A stretch of 64,000 nt of DNA from JBCCOW01 sp039025855. GTDB lineage: Bacteria > Planctomycetota > Phycisphaerae > Phycisphaerales > Phycisphaeraceae. The notes below the pieces were generated by a model. The model was given only the letters and a program-made list of their open reading frames with translations. It was not told the origin of the DNA and made no database searches. Position 1 is the stretch's first letter. Each line of letters starts with the position of its first letter. Location of the stretch: contig JBCCNL010000003.1 in assembly GCA_039025855.1 (NCBI GenBank), positions 79,382 through 143,381 of the forward strand, in the 5' to 3' direction. The translations under genes and the position numbers were made by a program. Shown here one piece after another: positions 50,264 to 58,790 of this stretch.

Positions 50264-51298
50264 TCAGGGGACGGGCACGCCCATGGCGGGGGCCATGTTC
50301 GAAACCGCACCGAGCGCATCGGGCCCGATGACCATCTCGAGGCTATCGCCCTGGGCCTGCATCTGCAACGCGTTGAAGATCGCCTGCATATCGGCAGGGT
50401 CGGCGTCCGGCCCGGCCTGCATGCTCACGAAGCCCCACATCATGTTCAGGGCGTTGGTGTAACCGGTCTGGAAGCCGCTGGCGTCCTCAGCGTTGGGGAA
50501 CTTCATCGCGATCATCATCTGAGGATCACCCTTGACCTGGAACCCGGCGCCGATGTACTGGGTCTTCTGGAACCCCTTGGCGAGGCCGGCGAACATCCCG
50601 GCCATCGGGTTGCCGCCCGCGCCGGCTTCCATGCCTTGGATCTGCGTGGCCAGCTCGGCCTGCATCGCGTTGGTGAGGCGGAAGCCCATGCGGACCGGGG
50701 CGGTGCCGTAGGTGCCCATCGCGCTGCTGAGGGTCGCCATGTTCTGCGGGTTGCCGTCGGCGGCCGGGGTGCCGAGCTCCGGTCCGGTCGCCAGCATCCA
50801 GCCGGGACCGGCAGGCTGAAGGTCCACGCCCTCCATATCGGCGGGGTCGTCCGACATCATGCTCATCGCATCGAGGATGCCCTGCTTGTCCGCACCGGGG
50901 TTAACCTTGACCATGACGACCGGCTTCACGTCCGGTTCCGCGTCACCGACGGGGACTTCCACCAGGAACAGGGCACCCTTGCCGCCCGAGCCCGTGAAGG
51001 CGTTGCGGAACTCGGTGTACTTGGCGATGCCGTCTTCAGCCTCTTCGCCCTCTGCGGCGTCTTCTGCGCCGTTCGGCATCGGGATGAGGTTGCCCATCTT
51101 TTCGGAAGCAGCCTGCAAGTCGGCGGGCGTCATGCCTTCGACGTCGATGTAGGCCGTCATCGCCACGTCTTCGCCGAAGACGGTGGCAGGGACCCCGCCC
51201 AGGGCGGGATCGTCGGCCAGGGTTGACGCGGCGGGCAGGCTCAGGGCTGCGGCCCCCATGACCATGCAGGTGGCCCAGGTTCGTTTGATTCGATTCAT
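50264..51298 (-). CDS. Exported protein, paralogue of the next gene
   Basis: 344 residues from the ATG at 51298 (GGAG site). A signal peptide runs to about 28. The body starts VPATVFGEDVAMTAYIDVEG, continues with VEVPVGDAEPDVKPVVMVKV and ends with NALQMQAQGDSLEMVIGPDA. No cysteine or known catalytic motif is seen, and it is rich in Met and Gly. It resembles the following gene (51376) in order and in the motif (L/V)PAT(L/V)FG.D.A..(C/A)Y(I/V)D, so the two come from a tandem duplication. Function is not known. Confidence 0.62.
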   Translation of the reverse strand: MNRIKRTWATCMVMGAAALSLPAASTLADDPALGGVPATVFGEDVAMTAYIDVEGMTPADLQAASEKMGNLIPMPNGAEDAAEGEEAEDGIAKYTEFRNAFTGSGGKGALFLVEVPVGDAEPDVKPVVMVKVNPGADKQGILDAMSMMSDDPADMEGVDLQPAGPGWMLATGPELGTPAADGNPQNMATLSSAMGTYGTAPVRMGFRLTNAMQAELATQIQGMEAGAGGNPMAGMFAGLAKGFQKTQYIGAGFQVKGDPQMMIAMKFPNAEDASGFQTGYTNALNMMWGFVSMQAGPDADPADMQAIFNALQMQAQGDSLEMVIGPDALGAVSNMAPAMGVPVP

Positions 51299-51375
51299 CG
51301 TGTGCTCCAGGGTGGGGTGAGAAAAACAGGTTCGAGATCGGTTGAGATCGGTCGTGATCACTCAGGAATGGCTCG

Positions 51376-52515
51376 TCAGGGCTCAGGCATTCCCATTAAT
51401 AGCATCATTGCGAGCGACGGGCCCAGCTTGATGGCCGACGCGAGGTCCCCCGTGTCCAGGTCGGTGTGGAGTTGGCGGCCGTCCCGCGTCAGCCGGACCG
51501 CGGCGAGCAGGCGCTCCACCTCAACACGCGGGTCGTTCGCCCCGTTCCTGGCGGGCGTGTCGTCGACGTCGGCCCCCATCAGTTGCCGGGTCAGGTTCAG
51601 GAACCCGTCGCTGGCGGTTGAAAATGCGCGGGCTTCGTCGTCGGTCGGGAACCAGAAGCGGGCTTCCACGCTCGGCTCATCCGCTACACGTACCGCGATA
51701 CTCAGCTGTTCAAGCGGGGCCACGGCCCGCGCAGCGTCCCGCACCACCGCGACCAGTGGGTCGACGAATACGGTCGGCCCCGACTCACCATCCCCCGGCA
51801 AACCCGCCGCACGCCGTAAACGGTCCCGCAGGCCCGGTGTCATGCGCAACGCCAATCGCAGCGGTCGGCCGGCATGGGCGGTCATGGCCTGAGTCAACGC
51901 CGCTGCGTGCACCGCGGCCCCGTCGGTGTGACCCGACCCGAGGCGTCCGACGCCGGCCACGCGCATCCACCGCGGGGCGATGCGCAGGAGTGTCGCGTCA
52001 TCCGACGCCGTGGTGATCTCATCCAGCAGCGGTTCGATCGCCCGCAGGACCGCCATAGGTTCCGCGTTTTCGGAGACCGCGACTAGCAGGACCGGCCTGA
52101 TCGGTTCGATCGGATCCGCGTTGTTTTGCGGCGTCACGTCGGCCAACACCACCAAGCCCGTCCCACCCGCGTTCATCAGCTCACTGCGGAACTGCCCGTA
52201 TCCCGAAACCAGCTCGGCGATCGCCTCGGCGGCCTCGGTCTGACCGTGCGTCGGCGCGAGCACTTCATCCAGACCCGTCAGGGCTGCCGCGAGGTCCGCT
52301 TCACCGGCAGCGGTGAGATCGACATAGCACGCCAAGGCGGTGTCCGGCCCGAACAGCGTGGCGGGCAGCGTGTCGAAGGCGGCGCTCGTCGTGATCGTCG
52401 CGCCGGCTGCCGGCTCCGCCGTGACCGTCACGCTTGGCAAAACACAAAGACCGATCGCGACCATCACCACCACCCGACCGATCCCCATTCGGCGAACGTT
52501 TCTGGTCGGATTCAT
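51376..52515 (-). CDS. Exported protein, paralogue of the preceding gene
   Basis: 379 residues from the ATG at 52515. A signal peptide or anchor runs to about 34. It starts its body LPATLFGPDTALACYVDLTA and continues through GTGLVVLADVTPQNNADPIEP and PLRLALRMTPGLRDRL. The strand pattern and the first motif match the gene at 50264, though the sequence has diverged. Codons are C-rich. An exported role that uses a beta-sandwich or similar fold is possible, but nothing specific is seen. It lies 77 bp upstream of its paralogue. Confidence 0.6.
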   Translation of the reverse strand: MNPTRNVRRMGIGRVVVMVAIGLCVLPSVTVTAEPAAGATITTSAAFDTLPATLFGPDTALACYVDLTAAGEADLAAALTGLDEVLAPTHGQTEAAEAIAELVSGYGQFRSELMNAGGTGLVVLADVTPQNNADPIEPIRPVLLVAVSENAEPMAVLRAIEPLLDEITTASDDATLLRIAPRWMRVAGVGRLGSGHTDGAAVHAAALTQAMTAHAGRPLRLALRMTPGLRDRLRRAAGLPGDGESGPTVFVDPLVAVVRDAARAVAPLEQLSIAVRVADEPSVEARFWFPTDDEARAFSTASDGFLNLTRQLMGADVDDTPARNGANDPRVEVERLLAAVRLTRDGRQLHTDLDTGDLASAIKLGPSLAMMLLMGMPEP

Positions 52516-52791
52516 ACAAGCCGTCAAACGCTGCTCCTAGCTCTAGGCCCGTCCATTCGGCACCGCAAGCCTAAGACATTCCCCGGTAGTTCTCTGACAG
52601 GACGTTGTAAACGCCCCGGGAGTTTCAAGAACTCGAAATTTGTGGGTTGCTCCTCCACAGACGGGACCCCGGCCACTGCCTGTAATCTTACACGTTGTGA
52701 TGCTTCTGCCTCTCCCGGTTCAGACCGATGGGCCACGGATTCCCGGCCAAACCTGCGGTTTACTGGGTGATGTTATGCGCGGAGGCCTGGC

Positions 52792-53949
52792 ATGGGGCCG
52801 TTGATCGTCTACGGCACGCACGCCGCAGCCGCAGCACGTTCGGCCGCCCGCGCGGGCTACCAGCCGGTGCTGCTCACCGACCGCCCCACCGCCGAGTCGG
52901 CCCAACTCACTACCCACCTCTACCCCACGGGGCGCGACCCCGAAGCGCTACGCCTGCTGCCGCGATGCCCGCAGCGGGCGCCGGTCCTCTGCACCGGGCC
53001 GCTCGAGAACCACGCCACGACCCTCGCCGCCCTCGCCTACGACCACACCCTGCTCGGGTCTTCCGCCAAGGCCGCGGCCGACGCCCGCTCACCCACCGCC
53101 CTCACCTCCCTGCCCCTAGCGCCAGGCCTCCGTCTGCCCAAGACACAACCCGTCGCCGGACTCGGCATGCGCCTCCGCCAACTCGCCTTCGGCATCCTCG
53201 GCAAACGCGTGCTCATCAAGCCCATCGCTTCCTTCGCCGGCCACGGCATCGGCTTCTGGTCCGCCGTTTCCCGCGTCGGTGACGACCACTACCTCCAGCA
53301 GTTCGTCAAGGGCGGCACGCCCCACTCCGCGGTGTTCTACGCCGACGGCTGGTCCGCGAGCCTCTTGGGTGTCACCGAACAACTCGTCGGCGAACCCGCC
53401 CTCGCCGCGGAGCCCTTCGCCTACTGCGGCTCGATCGGCCCGATGCGCTTGTCCAACAAGGCGTATCAGGCGGTGGTCCACCTCGGCGTTGTGGTCACGC
53501 AGCGCTACGACCTCCGCGGCGTCTTCGGGATCGACTTCATCGTCGACTGGCTGGGGCGGGTCTGGCCGGTCGAGATCAACCCGCGGTTCCCGCTGTCGGC
53601 CGGGGTGCTCGAGGCCAGCAACGACACGAGTGTGCTCACCCCTCGTATGGTCGAGGCCGACCCCGACCGCAAGAAACAACGCCTGTCCAACCGCGACCGG
53701 CGTAAGCGGCCCTACCACGGCCAGGCATTGGTGTTCACCCGCGGCCCGTTGACCATGCCGATCCTTCCCGCCGACCTCGCCCCACGGTGTGTCGATACGG
53801 CCTTGCCCGGCACCCCCCTACCCACCGGTGGGTGGGTGACGACCGTCACCGCGACGGCCCCGAATCGGGATGCGGTCTATCAGGCACTGATGGATGACGC
53901 CCGGCGGGTCACGGACGCGTTGGAGGACGAACGCGAAACGCGTGCGTGA
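52792..53949 (+). CDS. ATP-grasp family protein
   Basis: 385 residues. The ATP-grasp core is seen in KRVLIKPIASFAGHGIGFWS (ATP-binding Lys near 144), DHYLQQFVKGGTPHSAVFYA, and VFGIDFIVDWLGRVWPVEINPRFPLS near 250, which carries the Mg-binding Glu-Asn pair. These enzymes join a carboxylate to an amine through an acyl phosphate. The N-terminal pre-grasp domain (GPLIVYGTHAAAAARSAARAG) is standard. The substrate is unknown; ATP-grasp genes occur in planctomycete C1/tetrahydromethanopterin clusters, but no such gene is next to it. A GGAGG site lies before the ATG. Its stop abuts that of mobA. Confidence 0.78.
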   Translation: MGPLIVYGTHAAAAARSAARAGYQPVLLTDRPTAESAQLTTHLYPTGRDPEALRLLPRCPQRAPVLCTGPLENHATTLAALAYDHTLLGSSAKAAADARSPTALTSLPLAPGLRLPKTQPVAGLGMRLRQLAFGILGKRVLIKPIASFAGHGIGFWSAVSRVGDDHYLQQFVKGGTPHSAVFYADGWSASLLGVTEQLVGEPALAAEPFAYCGSIGPMRLSNKAYQAVVHLGVVVTQRYDLRGVFGIDFIVDWLGRVWPVEINPRFPLSAGVLEASNDTSVLTPRMVEADPDRKKQRLSNRDRRKRPYHGQALVFTRGPLTMPILPADLAPRCVDTALPGTPLPTGGWVTTVTATAPNRDAVYQALMDDARRVTDALEDERETRA

Positions 53950-54552
53950 TCAGGTCTGCTCTTGTTCATTCTTCCAGGCATCAAACCGATCGCGGCGGTT
54001 GGCCTGCGGGATCGTTGGCCAGTCGTCGGGTGCGGGCAGCAGCAGCGCGTTCAGGCTGCGCAACAACCGGATCATGCCCCAAGGCTTTTGCTCCGCAAGC
54101 CCGGTCTTCACGCGGGCCAGCGCCGCGGTGTGATACAGCCCCGGGAACGGCTGCGGCCGATCGGTTTCGAACACCACCGCGACGGGGTCCGCGTCGTGGG
54201 TGACTTGGGTTTGCTCGATCAGCTTGGCGAGATGCTCAGGCTTGGGGTCCAACAGGTCGCAGGACGCCAGCGCGATCCAGCCCGGCTCCGCGTTCGATGT
54301 GTGGTGTTCGAGCGCGGTCTCGAGCCCGCCGAGTGGGCCGTGGCTGTGTCGGGTATCTCCGAGCGTCTCGAAGCCGAGGTCGGAGTACGCCTCGGCCTCC
54401 GCGGCAACCACGATGCAGGCATCGGTGACCGGTGCGAGCGCGGCGGCGACGCGTTGGAGCAGCGTCTGCCCCTCGACGACGGCCCGGGCCTTGTCCGAGC
54501 CGAAGCGCTTGCTCCGGCCACCGGCGAGGATGTAGAGCGTGGGCTTGGCCAT
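53950..54552 (-). CDS. mobA: Molybdenum cofactor guanylyltransferase MobA
   Basis: Attaches GMP to molybdopterin to give the guanine-dinucleotide cofactor used by NasA-type reductases, 200 residues. The nucleotidyltransferase signature LAGGRSKRFGSDKA lies at residues 9-22, GPLGGLETAL near 90 and ASCDLL near 112. An AGGAGG ribosome site precedes the ATG at 54552. It is the last gene of the moaA-moaD-mobA set, downstream of the nitrate genes. Its stop codon and that of the ATP-grasp gene share the palindrome TGATCA at 53947-53952, with no base between. Confidence 0.9.
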   Translation of the reverse strand: MAKPTLYILAGGRSKRFGSDKARAVVEGQTLLQRVAAALAPVTDACIVVAAEAEAYSDLGFETLGDTRHSHGPLGGLETALEHHTSNAEPGWIALASCDLLDPKPEHLAKLIEQTQVTHDADPVAVVFETDRPQPFPGLYHTAALARVKTGLAEQKPWGMIRLLRSLNALLLPAPDDWPTIPQANRRDRFDAWKNEQEQT

Positions 54553-54557
54553 ACCGG

Positions 54558-54803
54558 TCAGCCTCCTGAAATCATGCCGATAAGCGCGACCTCGTCGCCC
54601 GCAGTGAGGCGGTGGTGGGGCTCGGCGTAGTGCTGATTGACTGCGAGTCGGCTGGCGGGGATCGACTCGGCGAGTGCCGGGCAGTCTGCCGCGAGCCGAT
54701 CGAGGGCGGCTTGGCAGTCGGCGTTGTCGGGCAAGTCGAGCTCGACTGCGCGGGTGTCCGCGAGCCGGGCCTGCATGCCGAAGAGCTGGATCGTGATCTG
54801 CAT
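54558..54803 (-). CDS. moaD: Molybdopterin synthase sulfur carrier subunit MoaD
   Basis: 81-residue ubiquitin-fold sulfur carrier that ends in GG (LIGMISGG), whose C-terminal Gly is thiocarboxylated to supply sulfur for molybdopterin. IQLFGMQARL at the start and RLTAGDEVALIG near the end match MoaD/ThiS proteins. It lies 5 bp upstream of mobA and 21 bp downstream of moaA. The catalytic partner moaE is not in the window. The call of MoaD over ThiS rests on the moa context. Confidence 0.87.
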   Translation of the reverse strand: MQITIQLFGMQARLADTRAVELDLPDNADCQAALDRLAADCPALAESIPASRLAVNQHYAEPHHRLTAGDEVALIGMISGG

Positions 54804-54824
54804 CGTGAATCGCAGGGTAGCGGG

Positions 54825-55886
54825 TTAGCCGCCGATCTTGGTCATCGTGACGTAGCCGGTCGTCGGGTGTTCGGGGGCCTTGTGAGACAGCGAGGCACGG
54901 AGGGCGGCGTCGAGATATCGCCGGGTCGTGCCGGGGCCGAGCGCGTCGGCGATGGAGCCTGCGGGCCGGTCCATCAGGCAGGGGTACAGCGTGCCGTCGG
55001 CGGCGACGCGGAGGCGGTTGCAGTCCGCACAGAAGTTGCATGACATGGGGGTGATGAACCCGAGCGTGGCGGACCGGCCGTCGCGGAGCCGGACGCGGTA
55101 GCGGCGGGCGGCGTCGTGGCCCTGTCGTAGCGGCGTGTAGTGCGTCACGGTGCTAGCCAAGGCGCGGCGCATCATCCGCTCGGGGGCATAACGCTCATCC
55201 CAGCCCTCGGCCAGCGGGCCCATCGGCATCAGCTCGATCATCCGCAGCGTCACCCCGCGGTCGGCCGCGTACCCGAGCAGCTCCGGGAGATCGTCGAGGT
55301 TCTCGCCCCGCACCACCACGCTGTTGAGCTTCACGGGTGTCAACCCAACGTCGATCGCGGTGTCGATCCCGTCGAGCACGCGGTCGAGCCCATCGACGCC
55401 GGTCATCCGGCGGAACCGCTGGGGGTCCAGCGTGTCGAGGCTGACGTTGACCCGCATGAGCCCGGCTCGTCGGTACGCGTGGGCCTGGCGGGCGAGCGTG
55501 AGCCCGTTGGTGGTCATGGCCAGGTCTTCGATGCCGGGGACCGCGGCGATGCGTTGGATGATCTCGAGGAGTTCGGGCCGGCTGGTCGGGTCACCGCCGG
55601 TGAGGCGGACTTTGACGAGGCCGTGGTGCTTGGCGAGGTGGCGGACGAGGCGTTCGAGCTGGTCGGGCCGGAGGCGTTGTTCGTTGCGGGGGTTCCGGAG
55701 GAAGGACGGCCGGCAGTAGACGCAGCGCATCGCGCAGGCTTCGGTGAGCGAGAGGCGGAGGTAGCCGACGCCCCGGCCGAGCGGGTCGGCGAGCGAGCCC
55801 TTGTGCGTGACAGCGGTGCGGCGGGCCGTGTCGAGCGTGTCGGTCGGCCAAGCCTCCGCGGGCAGGACGGGCAGCGAGACGGTCAT
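54825..55886 (-). CDS. moaA: GTP 3',8-cyclase MoaA
   Basis: First enzyme of molybdenum cofactor synthesis, a radical-SAM protein converting GTP to 3',8-cyclo-GTP, 353 residues. The N-terminal cluster is CAMRCVYC (Cys51, Cys55, Cys58). The C-terminal cluster is in MSCNFCADCNRLR and LYPCLMD. KVRLTGGDPTSRPEL is the canonical TGGEP variant (Glu is Asp here), and the chain ends in KIGG, the double glycine essential for activity. A GAGGA ribosome site precedes the ATG. moaC is not adjacent. It is the first of three moco genes. Confidence 0.94.
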   Translation of the reverse strand: MTVSLPVLPAEAWPTDTLDTARRTAVTHKGSLADPLGRGVGYLRLSLTEACAMRCVYCRPSFLRNPRNEQRLRPDQLERLVRHLAKHHGLVKVRLTGGDPTSRPELLEIIQRIAAVPGIEDLAMTTNGLTLARQAHAYRRAGLMRVNVSLDTLDPQRFRRMTGVDGLDRVLDGIDTAIDVGLTPVKLNSVVVRGENLDDLPELLGYAADRGVTLRMIELMPMGPLAEGWDERYAPERMMRRALASTVTHYTPLRQGHDAARRYRVRLRDGRSATLGFITPMSCNFCADCNRLRVAADGTLYPCLMDRPAGSIADALGPGTTRRYLDAALRASLSHKAPEHPTTGYVTMTKIGG

Positions 55887-55952
55887 CGTCTGATCCTCTG
55901 TGGATCGGCCTGTCGGTTGAGGCGGCGCCTCGGGATTGCATGGCTCATAAAG

Positions 55953-55982
55953 CCCGACGGCCGGGGTGAACCGGCCGCCGGG
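55953..55982 (-). terminator. Hairpin after the porin-like gene
   Basis: Twelve-base stem with one mismatch (CCCGGCGGCCGG / CCGGCCGTCGGG) and a six-base loop, followed on the minus strand by CTTTAT. It lies 33 bp after the porin-like stop and before moaA. The weak T-run suggests partial termination that lets some transcripts reach moaA. Confidence 0.5.
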
Positions 55983-56015
55983 GAGACATTCTTAGTCTAG
56001 TCTCTGCTGGTCGGC

Positions 56016-57281
56016 TTAGAAGCCGAAGACCAGGTCAAAGGTGAGCCGGTAGCGGTCGGCGTCTTCGGTGCCGTCGAAGAAGGCGTACTTCACCAGTGCC
56101 GTGAGGTTCTTGGTGATCTTCTTGCTGGCCACGGCATCGATCTCGTAACCGAGGCCGTCGCCGTCTTCGTCGTCGAAGAACTGGTGGAACGCGATCACGC
56201 CCTTGATGCCGTAGGGCAGGTTGGCGGGCGCGAACTTGATGTAGAAGTCCTGGAGGCCATCGGCGCCGCCGTTGTCCAGGAAGGAGTCGGCGAAGCCGTT
56301 GAACTTATGGGCGGTGGCGAGCGGCGTGCGGAACTGGGCGTTGCCGTCGTCTGATCCGAGCACTTCGTAGCCCACGATGATCTTGCCGACGTCCTTGATA
56401 GCCAGGGCGGGCTCGATGACGTAGTACAGGGCGTCATAGCTGTCGGGGTTGTCGCCGTAGTCCGACTGGACGGCGACCGAGACCTTGTAGAAGAAGGTCA
56501 GCGTTTCGTCGAGGTCGGTCTTGCCGGTCAGCAGCAGGCCGTAGGTCTGGCTGGAGTTGGCGGCCGAGTTGTTGAAGTCGAGGAGGTAGGCGAAGCCGAC
56601 GAGCTTGCCGAAGGGCAGGCCGGAGTAGGCGACGTTGACCACGTGCGACGCGTCGGAGTCGAAGTCGGAGACCGCGTCGTCGAAGAAGATGCGGTTGACT
56701 TCGGTGATGAGGGCGTAGGTGATGAGCAGGTCGGCAATGCTCGAGTTCTTGAGCATCAGGGCGTCGAAGGTCTGCTCGTTCTGGCGCCATCCGACGTTAC
56801 CGACGAAGCGGGCATCGTCGAGGATGATGCGCTGCCGGCCATATCGGACCTGGGTCTTGGCGGGGTCGAACATGTAGTCGAGGTAGAACTGGTTCAGCTC
56901 GCTGCCGGTGGGGTCGGCGATGATGGACTCGCCATCGGGGTTGTCGCCGGGCGTGCCGTAGGTGTCTTCGTCGAGCGTGCTGGTGTTCTCGAGTTCGACG
57001 AAGAAGTTGAGGCCTTCCCACTTAGCGGTGGCATAGCCGACCCGCGTGCGGAGGGTGTAAGACTGGGCGTCGTCGAGGGTCGAGAAGTCGGCGAAGGACG
57101 CTCGGGCCCGGATGTTGAGTGAGACCTTGCCCTTCAGGAAGGCGTCGAAGAAGTCTTCGGGGGGCGTGCCGTCGCCGATGGTGCCCAGCGGTGGGGCCTC
57201 CGAAACGCCGGCGATAGCGGTCATCGGCATCACCGCGGCGGCGGTGCAGACGAGGGTACGGGACAGGAAGTGACGAAACAT
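56016..57281 (-). CDS. Porin-like outer-membrane protein, alginate-export type
   Basis: 421 residues from the ATG at 57281 (GGAG upstream). A signal peptide runs to about 24. The rest alternates hydrophobic and polar residues in the manner of a beta-barrel and contains SLNIRARASFADFSTLDDAQ, RYGRQRIILDDARFVG, FADSFLDNGGADGLQDFYIK and a terminal RLTFDLVFGF with Phe at the C-terminus, the outer-membrane assembly signal. The pattern matches the alginate export (AlgE-like) porin family. Since it sits between nasS and moaA, an outer-membrane channel for nitrate or nitrite is inferred, not shown. Confidence 0.75.
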   Translation of the reverse strand: MFRHFLSRTLVCTAAAVMPMTAIAGVSEAPPLGTIGDGTPPEDFFDAFLKGKVSLNIRARASFADFSTLDDAQSYTLRTRVGYATAKWEGLNFFVELENTSTLDEDTYGTPGDNPDGESIIADPTGSELNQFYLDYMFDPAKTQVRYGRQRIILDDARFVGNVGWRQNEQTFDALMLKNSSIADLLITYALITEVNRIFFDDAVSDFDSDASHVVNVAYSGLPFGKLVGFAYLLDFNNSAANSSQTYGLLLTGKTDLDETLTFFYKVSVAVQSDYGDNPDSYDALYYVIEPALAIKDVGKIIVGYEVLGSDDGNAQFRTPLATAHKFNGFADSFLDNGGADGLQDFYIKFAPANLPYGIKGVIAFHQFFDDEDGDGLGYEIDAVASKKITKNLTALVKYAFFDGTEDADRYRLTFDLVFGF

Positions 57282-57409
57282 GGTGTGCGTGCTCCTACGC
57301 AAAGGGGTTCAGCAAGGCCAAATCAAAGCAGCGACAGGCCGGTTAAGGCCGATCGATGGTCGGGTCAACGGGAGTCGTTGGTGGGCCGCGTCGTTGCGGC
57401 GGGGTTGAA

Positions 57410-57450
57410 GGCCCGGGTAGCGGGCGTGGCCGAGGGCGCAGGCCCGGGCC
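57410..57450 (-). other. Hairpin just after nasS
   Basis: Eight-base perfect stem GGCCCGGG / CCCGGGCC enclosing 25 bases, four bases after the nasS stop. There is no T-run. It may protect or pause the transcript before the porin gene, which starts about 130 bases on. Confidence 0.35.
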
Positions 57451-57453
57451 GGG

Positions 57454-58767
57454 TCAGGTGGCGACGGGTTGGCGCCGGATGGCGAAGCCGTCGAGGTAAC
57501 CCTGAGGGTCGGCGGGGTCGAAGGTCTTGCGGTCGAAGAACGCGTCGGGCCCCATGACGAAGCCCTCCTCGCTCGTCCACCGGCCGTGGTGCGTGCCTTC
57601 GGACTTCATCTCCCGGACGGGCATGATGAGCCCGAGGTCGGCGGCGGCGGCACGGCAGACCGTCGGGTCGTAAACCCGTTCGGCGACCGCCTGGAAATCG
57701 GTGTCGGGACCGATCTGTCCCCACCGGGCCATCTGCGTGAGCAGCCAGACCGCGTGAGACCGCCAGGGGTAGTTGGCGGTGTAGCGGTGGAAGACGTTGA
57801 AGTCGGGCATGTGCACAGTGGGCTGATCAAGCGCGTAGCGGAAGGTGCCGGTCATCGACATCCCGATGGTTTCCAGCGAGACCCCAATGTATTCAGGGCG
57901 GGCCAGGAGTTCGGTCACCTCTTGACGGTTACCGGGCTCATCGATCCAGGCCGCGGCTTCCAGGATCGCACGCAGCAGGGCGCGGTGCGACTGCGGGTGG
58001 GTTTCGGCCCACTGCTCGGTGACACCCAGCACCTTCTCGGGTCCGTTGTTCCACAGTTCGTAGCTGGTGATCAGCGACTTCCCGACGCCGGCGCGGACCG
58101 CGACGCTGTTCCAAGGCTCGCCGACGCAGAACCCATCGAGCCGGCCTTCGCGGAGGTGGTCCACCATGCGGGGCGGCGGCACGACGACGACTTCCACGTC
58201 GTGATCGGGGTCGATGCCGGCCTCCGCGAGCCAATACCGCAGCTGGTAGTTGTGCGTCGAGTTGGGGAAAACCACGCCGAGGGTCAACGGCGGTGCGCCA
58301 CGCTGCTTGCGGGTTTCGATCACGGCACGCAATGCCTTGGCGGTGGTCGGCCGCTTGGTCATCGCGTCGGCGTCCGCCTCGGCCATGTGGGCGTAGAGGT
58401 CGTTGGAGACGGTGATGGCGTTGCCGTTGAGGTCGAGGCTGAGGGTGGCCCGGACGGCGTGTTCGGGACCGCTGCTGACGCCGAGCGAGATGGCCAGCGG
58501 CATTGGAGCAAGCATGTGGGCGGCGTCGATGAGTCCGAACACGAGCTTGTCACGGATGCTGGCCCAGGAGCCTTCCCGTGCGATGGTGATGTCGAGGCCG
58601 TGTCGTTGGAAGAAGCCCTTCTCGTGGGCGACGACGATCGGGGCGCAGTCGGTCAGCGGGATGATGCCGAGGGTGAGTTCGCGTTTCTCGGGGCGTAGCG
58701 CGGGCGCTTCGGGCGCGCGGGCACCGGGCGTAAGCGAGGCGGTGCAGTGGCTGGGCAGGTCGGTCAT
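57454..58767 (-). CDS. nasS: Nitrate sensor NasS (NrtA/CmpA-like, cytoplasmic)
   Basis: 437 residues from the ATG at 58767, or 445 from the ATG at 58791, which overlaps the nasT stop. It has the NrtA/CmpA nitrate-binding fold: RELTLGIIPLTDCAPIVVAHEKGFF near the start (in parts), GVVFPNSTHNYQLRYW, GRLDGFCVGEPWNSVAVRAG and a C-terminal FHRYTANYPWRSHAVWLL. There is no signal peptide or lipobox, unlike the transporter's NrtA, which marks it as the cytoplasmic NasS that holds NasT inactive until nitrate binds. nasT is directly upstream. A periplasmic nrtA is not in the window. Confidence 0.85.
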   Translation of the reverse strand: MTDLPSHCTASLTPGARAPEAPALRPEKRELTLGIIPLTDCAPIVVAHEKGFFQRHGLDITIAREGSWASIRDKLVFGLIDAAHMLAPMPLAISLGVSSGPEHAVRATLSLDLNGNAITVSNDLYAHMAEADADAMTKRPTTAKALRAVIETRKQRGAPPLTLGVVFPNSTHNYQLRYWLAEAGIDPDHDVEVVVVPPPRMVDHLREGRLDGFCVGEPWNSVAVRAGVGKSLITSYELWNNGPEKVLGVTEQWAETHPQSHRALLRAILEAAAWIDEPGNRQEVTELLARPEYIGVSLETIGMSMTGTFRYALDQPTVHMPDFNVFHRYTANYPWRSHAVWLLTQMARWGQIGPDTDFQAVAERVYDPTVCRAAAADLGLIMPVREMKSEGTHHGRWTSEEGFVMGPDAFFDRKTFDPADPQGYLDGFAIRRQPVAT

Positions 58768-58790
58768 GAGTCGGTCCCGGGGGTAGAGCA

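Noticed and set aside
55887..56015. Molybdenum-cofactor riboswitch before moaA
   Set aside because: The gap has only one GC-rich hairpin close to the porin stop. The conserved elements of the Moco motif could not be found, and the hairpin reads better as a weak terminator.
57282..57453. ANTAR (NasT) target hairpins between nasS and the porin gene
   Set aside because: GGCC stems with a hexaloop UUAACC occur, but the loop lacks the A1/G4 pattern of ANTAR targets and no second hairpin sits at the right distance.
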